Shown here in pieces: positions 35,510 through 46,494 of a stretch of DNA of 64,000 nucleotides (the first letter of the stretch is position 1; each line of letters begins with the position of its first letter). Below the pieces are notes generated by a model. The model ran no database searches, was not told the DNA's origin, and worked only from the letters and a program-made list of their open reading frames with translations. A program made the position numbers and the translations under genes. Origin of the DNA: Paraburkholderia sp. BCC1884 (GTDB taxonomy: Bacteria > Pseudomonadota > Gammaproteobacteria > Burkholderiales > Burkholderiaceae); contig NZ_CAAJGL010000067.1 in the NCBI RefSeq assembly GCF_900996225.1, forward strand, positions 1-64,000, in the 5' to 3' direction.

Positions 35510-36928
35510 TCACTCCCGCACCGGACTCATCACCCCATGCCCATCCGTCTCCACCGCCTCTGACACCAGCGTCTCCAACGCCAACCCACGCGTTTCGATC
35601 CCGAGTATCCACACTGCCGCCGCCGCGATCACAAAGCACATCGCGCCGAGCGAGAACACGCCACCCTGTCCGAACACCGGCAACACTACGCCCACCACGT
35701 ACGGTCCGATCAGCGAACCGACGCGGCCAATCGCCGACGCAAATCCCGAACCGGTCGCACGCGCACCCGTGCCGTAAAGCTCGGGCGTGTAGGTGTACAA
35801 CACCGCCCACATCGCGAACAGGAAGAACTGCATCGCAAGTCCGGCGCAGATCAGCAAGGTCGGCGTCTGCGCATGCAGCGCCGTTTGCCCGTAGACGTAG
35901 GCCATCACCGCGCTGCCCGCCAGCGACGCGATGCACGTCGGCTTACGTCCCCAACGTTCAACCAGCCACGCCGCACAGATGAACCCCGGAATCCCGCCAA
36001 GCGAAATCAACACCGTATACAGCACCGATTTCGTCACGGCAAAACCGGCTTGTTGCATCAGCGCACCAAGCCACGACGTCAGCCCATAGAAACCCAGCAA
36101 CGCAAAAAACCACAGCGTCCACACCATGATCGTGCGGCGCCGGTAAGCCATGCTCCAGATCTCGCGGAACGCTCCCGTGCCCTTCGCCGCCGGCGCTTCA
36201 GTCAGCATCACCGGCGCGCGCAGTTCTTTCAGGCCCGCAGCCTTCATGACCTTCGCTTCGACTTCGGCCAGCACTTTGTCCGCCTCCTCCAGGCGTCCGC
36301 GATGCTCGAGCCAACGCGGCGATTCGGGCACCATGCGGCGCACGATCAGCACGAACACAGCGGGAATCGCGAGCAACGCGAACTCGGTGCGCCAACCGAA
36401 CGCCGGCAAGACGAAGTACGACACCACGCCCGATGCGATGAAACCCAACGGCCAGAAACCGTCCATCAGCGCAATCAATCGTCCGCGCGACGCCGCCGGA
36501 ACGAACTCCGAGAGCAACGTCTGCGCAATCGGAAATTCCATGCCCATGCCGAAGCCGAGCAGCACGCGAAAGAAAATCAGCGCTTCCACGCTCTGCGCGG
36601 TCGAACACAGATACGACGCGATCCCCCACAGCACCATGCTCCACTGAAATACGGGGCGTCGTCCGAAACGATCAGCCAGCAGGCCTGCCACCGCCGCACC
36701 GAGCACCATGCCGAAGAAACTGGCGCTGGCGACGAGTCCTGCCATCGCGGTCGACAGATGGAATTCGGTTCTGATCGAGCCGAGCACGAAGGTCATCGTG
36801 CCGAGATCGACCGAATCGAAAAAGAACGCGACGGCGATGATGACAAATATCGTCCGGTGATAACCGGAGAACGGCAGTCGTTCGAGTCGGGCAGCGGCAC
36901 TCGCGCGAGGCTGAAAAACGGTAGACAT
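35510..36928 (-). CDS. MFS transporter
   Basis: A 472-residue inner-membrane carrier with about 12 hydrophobic segments. The signature GLLADRFGRRPVFQW lies between helices 2 and 3, and the PESPRWLEHRGRLEEAD motif before the central loop is that of the sugar/organic-acid porter branch. The half-domain break is near residue 215-265. GGGGA precedes the ATG. The gene stands between the Rhs module and the sox operon, running the same way as sox but downstream of it. The substrate may be an organic acid or an amine derivative; it cannot be read from sequence. Confidence 0.88.
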   Translation of the reverse strand: MSTVFQPRASAAARLERLPFSGYHRTIFVIIAVAFFFDSVDLGTMTFVLGSIRTEFHLSTAMAGLVASASFFGMVLGAAVAGLLADRFGRRPVFQWSMVLWGIASYLCSTAQSVEALIFFRVLLGFGMGMEFPIAQTLLSEFVPAASRGRLIALMDGFWPLGFIASGVVSYFVLPAFGWRTEFALLAIPAVFVLIVRRMVPESPRWLEHRGRLEEADKVLAEVEAKVMKAAGLKELRAPVMLTEAPAAKGTGAFREIWSMAYRRRTIMVWTLWFFALLGFYGLTSWLGALMQQAGFAVTKSVLYTVLISLGGIPGFICAAWLVERWGRKPTCIASLAGSAVMAYVYGQTALHAQTPTLLICAGLAMQFFLFAMWAVLYTYTPELYGTGARATGSGFASAIGRVGSLIGPYVVGVVLPVFGQGGVFSLGAMCFVIAAAAVWILGIETRGLALETLVSEAVETDGHGVMSPVRE

Positions 36929-37078
36929 GTCATCCCCTGGTGGATGCGGCGAATGCCGCGTGGGTGTTCAAAGGTTCCAATGTGTTTTCAGTAGATGCCG
37001 ACATAAATCGGCCACATAGAAGAAAACCGTCATCGGGATGGAACGGGGGCGTCGTTCCCTACCAGGGCGTCGCGCGCA

Positions 37079-37342
37079 CTACGGCCGCAAGCGTGCGCGC
37101 GCGGCGCCGACCACGCGCGCGAGCGTGTCCGCACTCAGCCGCGCGGCGATTTTTTCGACGTATTCATGATGACGCGCCTGCAATGGCGCACCGAGTTGTT
37201 GCGCAAGGAGATAGCGAATCAGCGCGATGCGCCGATGCCGCAACACGATGCTCTGATCGAGCAGCGCGAGCGCGGCGTGGGCATCGCCTTCCTGACACGC
37301 GCGCTCGGTAAGGCGCGCCGTGGCTAGACGAGTGGACGTCAT
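37079..37342 (-). CDS. small hypothetical protein downstream of soxG
   Basis: An Arg/Ala-rich protein of about 87 residues (LLDQSIVLRHRRIALIRYLL in the middle) with no known domain. It begins 59 bases after soxG on the same strand and may be the last gene of the serine dehydratase-sox operon. The start at 37342 is chosen because it gives a compact helical protein; no clear ribosome site is seen, and an ATG at 37378 is also in frame. High-GC DNA gives such frames by chance, so it is only probable. Confidence 0.5.
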   Translation of the reverse strand: MTSTRLATARLTERACQEGDAHAALALLDQSIVLRHRRIALIRYLLAQQLGAPLQARHHEYVEKIAARLSADTLARVVGAARARLRP

Positions 37343-37401
37343 GGGCGGGTCGGAAGAAACGCACGAGCGGCCGCACACGACAGGCCACCGCTCGTCGCGT
37401 C

Positions 37402-38058
37402 TCAGGACATCAGCGGCTCGGCTGCGTCGAGCATGATCTTGACGAAGTAGTCCGCGAAGCTGCGACGCACGATGATGTCGAAGCTATCCGCGGCAGTCGG
37501 CACCAAGGTCATCGAGGCCTTGAAATAGTGGCTCTGCGCGCACTGTCCGACCCCAAACAGCTTGGGATGCAAATCCAGCGGACAGCCGCGCACCAGTACT
37601 TCGCGCGCACGCGCGCCGCTGATTTCCAGCACCGTGAAGCCGCTGCCGATATCCACCGCCGAGGCGAACACGCCCGCAAAAACGGCGCCGAGCTTCGCCT
37701 GCAAGGGCGCGGTACGCGTTGCATCGTGCGCAGTGGCCGAGCGCACCAGCCATTCATCGGGCCCGAGCCACAGCATGTCGTAGCCATTGCCACGCGCGAT
37801 AGTGTTCGCTTTCTGCGGCGGCGTGCAGCCGAGCACGCTTTCTATCGCCTCCACGAAGGCCGCGTCGCGCATATCGCCGCGCACGTTCACGAGTTCCAGA
37901 AACGGCCGTTCGCTCAACCTGAAGGCGGCGGATGCCGTCGCCTGATGCTTCTTCAGCAGCGAATCCGCGCCCACCAGCGGCGACTCCTGCCACACGCCCG
38001 TTTGCTTGCCGACGGCGCGATCCACGACCGACCCCGTGCCTCTAGTTTCATTCCACAT
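37402..38058 (-). CDS. soxG: sarcosine oxidase gamma subunit SoxG
   Basis: A 218-residue subunit of heterotetrameric sarcosine oxidase. The body (FLELVNVRGDMRDAAFVEAI, DMLWLGPDEWLVRS, FAGVFASAVDIGSGFTVLEI, LLIKHEDSF-like C-terminus around SFDIIVRRSFADYFVKIML) matches SoxG, which has a fold like the folate-binding domain of GcvT but no cofactor. AAGGAG precedes ATG 38058, which lies inside soxA so that the genes overlap by 11 bases. It is needed for assembly of the enzyme. Confidence 0.92.
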   Translation of the reverse strand: MWNETRGTGSVVDRAVGKQTGVWQESPLVGADSLLKKHQATASAAFRLSERPFLELVNVRGDMRDAAFVEAIESVLGCTPPQKANTIARGNGYDMLWLGPDEWLVRSATAHDATRTAPLQAKLGAVFAGVFASAVDIGSGFTVLEISGARAREVLVRGCPLDLHPKLFGVGQCAQSHYFKASMTLVPTAADSFDIIVRRSFADYFVKIMLDAAEPLMS

Positions 38059-41050
38059 GTTGCCGTGCTCCTTCGCTGTCGTAGAACACCGAACTGGTGA
38101 CCTTCGCTGCAATCTGTTTGCCGCTCGAAAGCGGAATCGTGACCGTTTCGCCGATCTTGTCGAGCCCGCCCTTTACGACCGCCATCGCAATCGAACGCTT
38201 CAGGATGGGGCTGTAATAGCTCGACGTGACGTGGCCGAGCATCGTCGCCGTCTCGCCCTGGAAGGGTCCGGCAACGATCTGCGAGCCCTCGGGTATCACG
38301 AACGACGGATCGTCCGAAAGCAGCCCGACGAGTTGTTTGCGCCCTGCCTTCGCGGTGTCCGAGCGGGTCAGCGAGCGCTTGCCGAGAAAGTCCTTCGACT
38401 TCGCCACCAGCCCGCCCATGCCGAGGTCGTACGGCGTCATGGAACCGTCCGTATCCTGGCCGACGATGATGTAGCCTTTCTCCGCGCGCAGCACGTGCAT
38501 CGTTTCGGTGCCATACGGCGTGATGTCGTATTCCGCGCCCGCGGCCATCAGCGCTTCCCACACCGCGCGGCCCACGTTCGCCGGCACGTTCACTTCATAA
38601 GCAAGTTCGCCCGAGAAGCTGATGCGCATGACACGCGAGGCCGCACCGGCCACCGTGCCTTCGCGATAGCTCATGAACGGAAACGCCGCGTTCGCGAAGT
38701 CGATGTCGTGGCAGACCTTCTGCAGCACCTTGCGGCTGTTCGGGCCGACCACGGCGAAGGTGGCCCAGTGATCGGTCACCGAGGCGAGCCGCACGCGCAT
38801 GTCCGGCCATTCGGTTTGCAGCCAGCGTTCGAGCCATGTCAGCACGCGTGCCGCGCCGCCGGTCGTGGTGGTCATCATGTAGTGCTGGTCGGCGAGGCGC
38901 ACGGTCACGCCGTCGTCGAAGATCATGCCGTTTTCGTCGAGCATCAGGCCATAGCGGCATTTGCCCACTTCCAGCTTGCTCCACGGATTGGTATAGACCC
39001 AGTTGAGCAACCTGGCCGAATCCGGGCCCTGAATGTCGATCTTGCCGAGCGTCGAGGCATCGAGAATGCCGACACTCTCGCGCACCGCGAGCGATTCGCG
39101 CGCGACCGCCGCGTGCATGTCTTCGCCCGCCTTCGGGTAATACCACGGGCGCTTCCAGTTGCCGACGTCCTCGAAGGCTGCGCCGTTTTCGACGTGCCAT
39201 TCATGTACCGCCGTCTTGCGCACCGGATCGAGAAACTCACCCAGCTCGCGGCCCGCGAAGGTGCCAAAGGTGACGGGCGTGTAATTCGGCCGGAAGGTGG
39301 TCGTGCCGGTTTCGGGAATCGTCTTGCCGAGCGCCTGCGCGAGAATCGCCATACCGTTGATGTTGCCGAGCTTGCCCTGATCGGTGCCGAAGCCCATCGC
39401 CGTATAACGCTTGACGTGCTCGACCGATTCGAAACCTTCACGCGCGGCGAGAAAAATATCCGCGGCCGACACGTCGTTCTGGAAGTCGACGAACTGCTTC
39501 GGCCCGCGCGTCGCCATCTCGCGGCCACCGACCAGCCACAGCGGCTGCATCTTCGCTTCGGTGATTTCCGCGACCTGCACCGGATTGGGCCGCGCGACGA
39601 TGAAGCCTGCCGCACGCGCCGCTTCGATACCCGCATCCACCGAAAAGCGGATGCCCTGGCCCAACGTAAAGTCGCCTGCGCAAGCGCCGACGCTCGTTTC
39701 CGGCTGCATCGCCTTGCCCGGCACGAAGCAGGCTTTTTCGTCATGCCAGTGCGCTTTGCCGCCCGACTGCGCGAACAGATGCAATACCGGGCTCCAGCCG
39801 CCGGACATCGCGAGCAGATCGCACGACAGTTCGCCCTGCTTCGCCCCGACCTGTCCATTCGAATACGACGCCAGATCGACTGCCGCCACGCGCAGTTTGC
39901 CGTGCGCGGCGGTAATCACCGTGCCGTTCATCACCTTCACACCGTATCGACGTGCCAACGCCGGCAGCGTGCCCTTCGACTCGCTCGCCCGCGGATCGAC
40001 CACCGTCACCTGCGCGCCGGCCGCCTTCAGGTCGAGCGCGCATTGATAGCCGTCGTCGTTGTTCGTGAACACGATCGCGTTACGGCCCGGCAGCACGGCG
40101 TAACGATGCAGATAGGTCGATACCGCCGAGGCCATCATCACGCCCGGCAGATCGTTGTTGCCGAACACGATCGGACGTTCATGTGCGCCGGTCGCGAGGA
40201 TCACGCGTTTCGCGCGGATTTTCCACATCAGCTCGCGCGTGCCTTTGCGTTGGGAGACCGGCAGATGTTCGGTGAGCCGCTGCGTCACCGTGACCAGGTT
40301 GTGATCCTGATAACCGAAGGCCGTGCTGCGGCACAGGATCTTGACGTCGGGCATCTGCCGCAGTTCGTCTTCGATCTTATGCACCCATTGCAGCGCGGGC
40401 TTGCCGTCGATCTCCGCGCGACACGACAGCAGTGAGCCGCCGAGTTCCGGCTGATCGTCGATCAGGGTCACGCGCGCGCCGGACAAGGCCGCCGCATGCG
40501 CCGCAGCGAGTCCCGTCGGGCCGCCGCCCACCACCAGCACGTCGCAATGCGCAAAACACTTGTCGTAGCGGTCCGCGTCGGTGTGTTCGGGTGCCTTGCC
40601 GAGACCGGCCGCGTCGCGAATCACCTCTTCGTATTTCGGCCAGAACTTGCGCGGCCACATGAAGGTCTTGTAGTAGAAACCGGCCGGAATGAAGCGCGCG
40701 ATCTTCTGATTGACCGCCATGCGGTCCTTCTCGATGCTCGGCTGCGCATTCACGCTGCTGGCGACGAGCCCCTGATACAACTCGATTTCGGTCGCCCGTG
40801 CATTTGGCACGGTATACGCGCCGGTTTCGAGTTGCACGACGGCATTCGGCTCTTCGACACCCGCCGTGACGATGCCGCGCGGCCGGTGATACTTCCAGCT
40901 ACGTGCGACGAAATGCATGCCGTTGGCGAGCAGCGCCGAAGCCAGCGTGTCGCCCTGGTAGCCCTGATACTGGCGCCCGTTGAACGTGAAGGTCAGCGGC
41001 AAGGCGCGGTTGATGCGCCCGCCGTTGGGGAGTCGGTCTTTCTGGTTCAT
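38048..41050 (-). CDS. soxA: sarcosine oxidase alpha subunit SoxA
   Basis: A 1000-residue subunit. An N-terminal ferredoxin-like Fer2_4 segment (FNGRQYQGYQGDTLASALLA) comes first, then the NAD/FAD-binding domain around residues 165-450 (DVLVVGGGPTGLAAAHAAAL). The last 400 residues are a GcvT-like folate-binding domain (ending in VASSVFYDS-like TSSVFYDSEGAR) that captures the methyl carbon as methylene-THF. The enzyme turns sarcosine into glycine with hydrogen peroxide. It overlaps soxD by four bases upstream and soxG by 11 downstream, so translation is coupled. Confidence 0.95.
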   Translation of the reverse strand: MNQKDRLPNGGRINRALPLTFTFNGRQYQGYQGDTLASALLANGMHFVARSWKYHRPRGIVTAGVEEPNAVVQLETGAYTVPNARATEIELYQGLVASSVNAQPSIEKDRMAVNQKIARFIPAGFYYKTFMWPRKFWPKYEEVIRDAAGLGKAPEHTDADRYDKCFAHCDVLVVGGGPTGLAAAHAAALSGARVTLIDDQPELGGSLLSCRAEIDGKPALQWVHKIEDELRQMPDVKILCRSTAFGYQDHNLVTVTQRLTEHLPVSQRKGTRELMWKIRAKRVILATGAHERPIVFGNNDLPGVMMASAVSTYLHRYAVLPGRNAIVFTNNDDGYQCALDLKAAGAQVTVVDPRASESKGTLPALARRYGVKVMNGTVITAAHGKLRVAAVDLASYSNGQVGAKQGELSCDLLAMSGGWSPVLHLFAQSGGKAHWHDEKACFVPGKAMQPETSVGACAGDFTLGQGIRFSVDAGIEAARAAGFIVARPNPVQVAEITEAKMQPLWLVGGREMATRGPKQFVDFQNDVSAADIFLAAREGFESVEHVKRYTAMGFGTDQGKLGNINGMAILAQALGKTIPETGTTTFRPNYTPVTFGTFAGRELGEFLDPVRKTAVHEWHVENGAAFEDVGNWKRPWYYPKAGEDMHAAVARESLAVRESVGILDASTLGKIDIQGPDSARLLNWVYTNPWSKLEVGKCRYGLMLDENGMIFDDGVTVRLADQHYMMTTTTGGAARVLTWLERWLQTEWPDMRVRLASVTDHWATFAVVGPNSRKVLQKVCHDIDFANAAFPFMSYREGTVAGAASRVMRISFSGELAYEVNVPANVGRAVWEALMAAGAEYDITPYGTETMHVLRAEKGYIIVGQDTDGSMTPYDLGMGGLVAKSKDFLGKRSLTRSDTAKAGRKQLVGLLSDDPSFVIPEGSQIVAGPFQGETATMLGHVTSSYYSPILKRSIAMAVVKGGLDKIGETVTIPLSSGKQIAAKVTSSVFYDSEGARQHVE

Positions 41051-41361
41051 TGCGTCTTACCCTCTTGTGCCTTGCCCTCGTTGCTGTCCATCGTGAGCAG
41101 CGGACGATCGAACGTGTCGTAGCCCTGGATCTCGTAGCTCACCGTGTCGCGCTGCGCCATGAACCAGCGGCGGCAGCCTTGCGTGTGCAACCATTGTTCG
41201 CGATGCACGCCGCGCGGGTTCTTGCGCATGAACAGGTAGTCGCCCCATTCCTTGTCGGAGAGTTTTTCGGTGTCGAGCGGTCGGGCGATGTCGGCTTCGC
41301 CGCCGCAGGAGAATTCGGTTTCGGCGCGCGGCCCGCACCATGGGCATTCGATCAGCAGCAT
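41047..41361 (-). CDS. soxD: sarcosine oxidase delta subunit SoxD
   Basis: A 104-residue zinc-binding subunit. Cys ligands lie at ECPWCGPRAETEFSCGGE near the N-terminus, with a distal His in HREQWLHTQGCRRWF. The length is normal for SoxD. GAGG precedes the ATG, and its stop overlaps the soxA start (ATGA). It sits between soxB and soxA in the standard soxBDAG order. Confidence 0.95.
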   Translation of the reverse strand: MLLIECPWCGPRAETEFSCGGEADIARPLDTEKLSDKEWGDYLFMRKNPRGVHREQWLHTQGCRRWFMAQRDTVSYEIQGYDTFDRPLLTMDSNEGKAQEGKTQ

Positions 41362-41377
41362 GGAGTTTTCCTCGAAA

Positions 41378-42622
41378 TTAGTGGGCGACAGCGGCAGCGC
41401 CGTGTTCGTCGATCAGATGACCGGTGTAGAAGCGATCCAGCGAGAACGGCGCATTCAGCGGATGCGGTTCGTCCTTCGCGATCGTGTACGCATAGGCCCA
41501 GCCCGAGCCCGGCGTCGCCTTGAAGCCGCCGGTGCCCCAGCCGCAATTGAAGTACAGCCCTTTCACATCGGTCTTGCTGATGATCGGGCACGCATCCGGG
41601 GATACGTCCACGATGCCGCCCCACTGACGGTTCATCCGCACCCGCGAGAACACCGGGAACATTTCGACGATCGCCTCGAGCGTGCCTTCGATGATCTGGA
41701 AGCTGCCACGCTGGCCGAAACCCGTGTACTGATCGACGCCTGCGCCGATCACCAGATCGCCCTTGTCGGACTGGCTGATGTACGCGTGCACCGCGTTGGA
41801 CATCACCACGGTGTTGACCACCGGCTTGATCGGCTCGGACACCAATGCCTGCAACGGATGACTTTCGAGCGGCAATCTCACGCCGGCCATGTCGGCGAGC
41901 GTCGACGTATTGCCCGCTGCCACCACGGCGACTTTCTTCGCCTTGATGAAACCCTTGGTGGTATCCACGCCGATCACCTGGCTGCCGTCGCGGCGAATAC
42001 CCGTCACCTGACAGTTCTGCACGATATCGACGCCGGCCTGATCCGCGCCGCGCGCGAAGCCCCAGGCCACCGCATCGTGACGCGCCACGCCGCCGCGCCG
42101 CTGGATCGATGCGCCGAGTACCGGATAGCGGCTGTTCAGATTGATGGTCGGCTCGATTTCCTTGATCTGCGCGGGCGTGAGGAACTCGGCGTCCACGCCG
42201 TTCAGCCGGTTCGCATTCACGCGGCGCTCGGTGTCGCGCACGTCCTGCAAGGTATGCGCGAGGTTCATCACGCCGCGCTGACTGAACATTACGTTGTAGT
42301 TCAGATCCTGCGAGAGTCCTTCCCACAGTTTCATGGCCTTTTCGTATAGCGCAGCCGACTCGTCCCACAGATAATTCGAGCGCACGATCGTCGTATTGCG
42401 CGCGGTATTGCCGCCGCCGATCCAGCCTTTTTCCAGCACGGCGATATTGCGCACGCCATGCTCTTTCGCGAGGTAATACGCCGTGGCGAGACCATGCCCG
42501 CCTCCGCCGACGATCACCACGTCGTATTCACGTTTGGGCTCCGGGCTCTTCCACTGGCGCTCCCAGTTCTCGTGATACGACATCCCGTTGCGCAGGAGGC
42601 TGAATATCGAATAGCGGCTCAT
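41378..42622 (-). CDS. soxB: sarcosine oxidase beta subunit SoxB
   Basis: A 414-residue subunit of the DadA/glycine-oxidase fold holding the FAD where sarcosine is oxidised, and the covalent FMN. The Rossmann motif [20 protein letters not shown] starts near residue 34, and the [14 protein letters not shown] segment near residue 175 has the His expected to carry FMN. AAGGA precedes the ATG. It is the first sox gene, 69 bases after serine dehydratase on the same strand. Confidence 0.95.
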   Translation of the reverse strand: MSRYSIFSLLRNGMSYHENWERQWKSPEPKREYDVVIVGGGGHGLATAYYLAKEHGVRNIAVLEKGWIGGGNTARNTTIVRSNYLWDESAALYEKAMKLWEGLSQDLNYNVMFSQRGVMNLAHTLQDVRDTERRVNANRLNGVDAEFLTPAQIKEIEPTINLNSRYPVLGASIQRRGGVARHDAVAWGFARGADQAGVDIVQNCQVTGIRRDGSQVIGVDTTKGFIKAKKVAVVAAGNTSTLADMAGVRLPLESHPLQALVSEPIKPVVNTVVMSNAVHAYISQSDKGDLVIGAGVDQYTGFGQRGSFQIIEGTLEAIVEMFPVFSRVRMNRQWGGIVDVSPDACPIISKTDVKGLYFNCGWGTGGFKATPGSGWAYAYTIAKDEPHPLNAPFSLDRFYTGHLIDEHGAAAVAH

Positions 42623-42691
42623 TGTTGGTCCTTGTCGGTACTGTCTTTACTGATACGTCGTAACAGGTTCAAAGCGGGTTCGAAGTGCTTT

Positions 42692-44086
<1,395 letters not shown>

Positions 44087-44223
44087 GACTTGCCTTGTGC
44101 GTTGCGATGCCTTGGGTGGAATTGCCCCTATTGCACCGCACGTCAATTTGTACCGATAGAATAAAAACGGCATGACAGTGGGATAGTGGCGTCAAGCGCC
44201 CCGCCCGCAAAGCGCGGCGGCGG

Positions 44224-44253
44224 ATTTGCGACGACTTCTGACGCATTTGCGAC
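44224..44253. promoter_or_regulatory. direct repeats ATTTGCGAC spaced 21 bp, candidate activator site
   Basis: ATTTGCGAC occurs at 44224-44232 and again at 44245-44253, exactly two helical turns apart, in the 295-base space between serine dehydratase (minus) and an AraC-type regulator (plus). AraC-family activators often bind such tandem sites. A pair with the same TGCGAC core, the same 21-bp step and the same orientation relative to the downstream operon lies upstream of choV at 49657. Confidence 0.6.
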
Positions 44254-44381
44254 AGGCCCGCACGTTGCGGCTGGCGATGCTGGCGGCACGGGTTGCGCTG
44301 TCCGTACAAGCGCCCGGCGAACCGTCCTGGCCCCCGGTGCTAAGCTTGCTCTCTAACCCTTCTCCCGTTCTGGCTGCACGC

Positions 44382-45464
44382 ATGAATTCCGCTGAACCGC
44401 TTCCCCTTCAATCGATCGACGGCACCTCGAAGCAGCGCATCCGCTTCGGCATCATCCTGCTGCCGAACTTCACGCTGACGGCGTTTTCGGGTTTCGTCGA
44501 CCTGTTGCGCCTGACTGCCGACGAAGGCGACTTCAGCAAACCCGTGCGCTGTTCGTGGAGCGTGATAGGGGAAACCCTCGCTCCGGTGCGCGCGAGTTGC
44601 GGCATCCAGATCACGCCGTGGGAAACGTTCGAGCACGCCGAGCCGTTCGATTACGTGGTGGTGGTGGGCGGCCTGCTGCATTCCGGGCCCGCCGCGAGCG
44701 ACGCCACGCTCGCCTTCATCCGCCGCGCCGCCGCCACCGAGGCGACGCTCGTCGGCATGTGCACCGGCGTGTTCTCGCTGATGCGCGCGGGCGTGCTGGA
44801 CGGCCATCGTATTTGCGTAAGCTGGTTTCACTACTGGGATTTCATCGAGCGCTTTCCGTCGGTGAATGAAGAAGCGCTGGTCGCCGATCGCCTCTTCGTG
44901 ATCGACCGCCGCCGCATTACGTGTTCCGGCGGACGCGCCTCGATCGACGTGGCTGCGGCGATCCTGCTGCGTCACTTCGAAACCGCCACGGTGCAGAAGG
45001 CGCTGCGCATTCTGCTGGTGGACGACATGCAGAAAGGCAATGCGCCGCAGCCGCATCCGCCGGGCCTCGCGCCCGCATCGCATCCGAAGGTGAAGCGCGC
45101 GATCCTGCTGATGGAGCAACATATCGGCCGTTCGCTTTCACTCGATGAACTCGCGGGCAAACTCGATCTGTCGCCGCGTCAACTGGAACGGCTTTTCAAG
45201 GCGGAAACCGGCAAGGCGCCGCAGGCCTACGCCAAGCAGGTGCGCTTGCGCACCGCCGCGTGGCTGCTCACCAGTTCCGATAAAACCGTGGCCGATATCG
45301 CGTCGAGCTGCGGTTTTTCCGACGCTTCGCATCTGGGCCGCGAGTTCCGCAAGCAGTTCGGCCTGCCGCCGATGATGTACCGCGAACAGCGCGGCACGGC
45401 CGCCCAGGTGGAAGACGGCTCAGGCTACGACGAGACCTTCCCGGGCCGCGCCCAGGCAATCTGA
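44382..45464 (+). CDS. GATase1/AraC-type regulator, sarcosine or related ligand
   Basis: A 360-residue regulator with an N-terminal DJ-1/PfpI-like sensor (about residues 20-190; FGIILLPNFTLTAFSGFVDL, MCTGVFSLMRAGVLDGHRIC) and a C-terminal AraC DNA-binding domain (about 235-335; LSLDELAGKLDLSPRQLERL, VADIASSCGFSDASHLGREF). It is more distant from the other two such regulators in the window than they are from each other. Divergent from serine dehydratase-soxBDAG, it may be a SouR-like sarcosine sensor for that operon. The chosen ATG fits the domain start; no strong ribosome site was seen. Confidence 0.8.
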   Translation: MNSAEPLPLQSIDGTSKQRIRFGIILLPNFTLTAFSGFVDLLRLTADEGDFSKPVRCSWSVIGETLAPVRASCGIQITPWETFEHAEPFDYVVVVGGLLHSGPAASDATLAFIRRAAATEATLVGMCTGVFSLMRAGVLDGHRICVSWFHYWDFIERFPSVNEEALVADRLFVIDRRRITCSGGRASIDVAAAILLRHFETATVQKALRILLVDDMQKGNAPQPHPPGLAPASHPKVKRAILLMEQHIGRSLSLDELAGKLDLSPRQLERLFKAETGKAPQAYAKQVRLRTAAWLLTSSDKTVADIASSCGFSDASHLGREFRKQFGLPPMMYREQRGTAAQVEDGSGYDETFPGRAQAI

Positions 45465-45498
45465 AACGCCAGGCCGGGACGTCACCGTCAGCGGAGGG

Positions 45499-46434
45499 TC
45501 ACTGCCCGGCTACATACGCCTTCACCGCCGGCAAGCCATCCTTGCCGTCGTAGGTCTTCACACCCGCGAGCCACTTGTCGAGCACTGCCGGATTCGCTTT
45601 CAGCCAGTCACGCGCGGCCTTGTTCGGGTCGGACTTGTTCATGATCGGCAGCATCACGTGGTTCTCGATGTCGGTCGTGAATTGCAGGTTCGACACCAGT
45701 TTCGCGACGTTCGGACAGCGCGACGCATAATCGTTCGGCACGACCGTCAGCACTTTCGCTTCGCCGTAGTTCGGACCGAACACGGCGTCGCCACCGGACA
45801 GATAATCGATCTTCATCTGCACGTTCATCGGATGCGGCTCCCAGCCGAGAAACACAATCGGCTTCCTGTCGCGTACTGCGCGGTTCACCTCGACCAGCAT
45901 GCCCGCCTCGCTCGACTCCACCAGCCTGAATTTGCCGAGTCCATACTGATTGGTGTCGATCATTTTTTTGATCAACGCATTGCCGTCGTTACCCGGTTCG
46001 ATACCGTAGATCTTGCCGTCGAGCTTGTCGTAGTTCTTCGCGATGTCGGCGAAAGTCTTGATGCCCGACTGATACGCATAGTCCGGCACGGCCAGCGTGT
46101 ATTTCGCGCCGGTCAGGTTCGGCGTGGGCAGTACGGTGAGCTGACCGGCCTTTTTAAACGGGTCGATCATCGGGTCCATGGTGGGCGACCAGTAGCCGAG
46201 AAACACGTCGATCTGCTTGCTCTTCACGCCCGCGAACGTAATGGGTACCGAGGCGATCGTCTTGGTCGGCTTGTAGCCGAGCCCTTCGAGCAGCGTCGAG
46301 GCCAGGCCCGTGGTCGCGGCAATATCGGTCCAGCCGACATCGGCGAAACGCACATCGCGACAGGTAGCAGGTTCCGCGGCCCACACGGACGACACAGACA
46401 GCGCGCACAGCGACGCAGCCCACAAACGTTTCAT
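45499..46434 (-). CDS. choX: choline ABC transporter substrate-binding protein ChoX/CbcX
   Basis: A 311-residue periplasmic binding protein with a signal peptide ending near VWAAEP (residue 19). The aromatic box for the trimethylammonium group is complete: Trp in VGWTDI, Trp in GYWSPT, Tyr in VPDYAYQ and Trp in LGWEPH. It is the last gene of the choV-choW-regulator-choX run, so it is the cognate receptor of that transporter. It is a clear paralogue of the protein at 7119. Confidence 0.92.
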   Translation of the reverse strand: MKRLWAASLCALSVSSVWAAEPATCRDVRFADVGWTDIAATTGLASTLLEGLGYKPTKTIASVPITFAGVKSKQIDVFLGYWSPTMDPMIDPFKKAGQLTVLPTPNLTGAKYTLAVPDYAYQSGIKTFADIAKNYDKLDGKIYGIEPGNDGNALIKKMIDTNQYGLGKFRLVESSEAGMLVEVNRAVRDRKPIVFLGWEPHPMNVQMKIDYLSGGDAVFGPNYGEAKVLTVVPNDYASRCPNVAKLVSNLQFTTDIENHVMLPIMNKSDPNKAARDWLKANPAVLDKWLAGVKTYDGKDGLPAVKAYVAGQ

Positions 46435-46494
46435 GGCGTTCCCTCAGAGTAGGTGATGTGCGACCGGCGTGATCGCGGCGATCGTTCAGCCGGT

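Noticed and set aside
38006..40435. An 809-codon plus-strand frame opposite soxA
   Set aside because: Lies wholly over sarcosine oxidase alpha; composition is typical of a shadow frame and no start signal is present.
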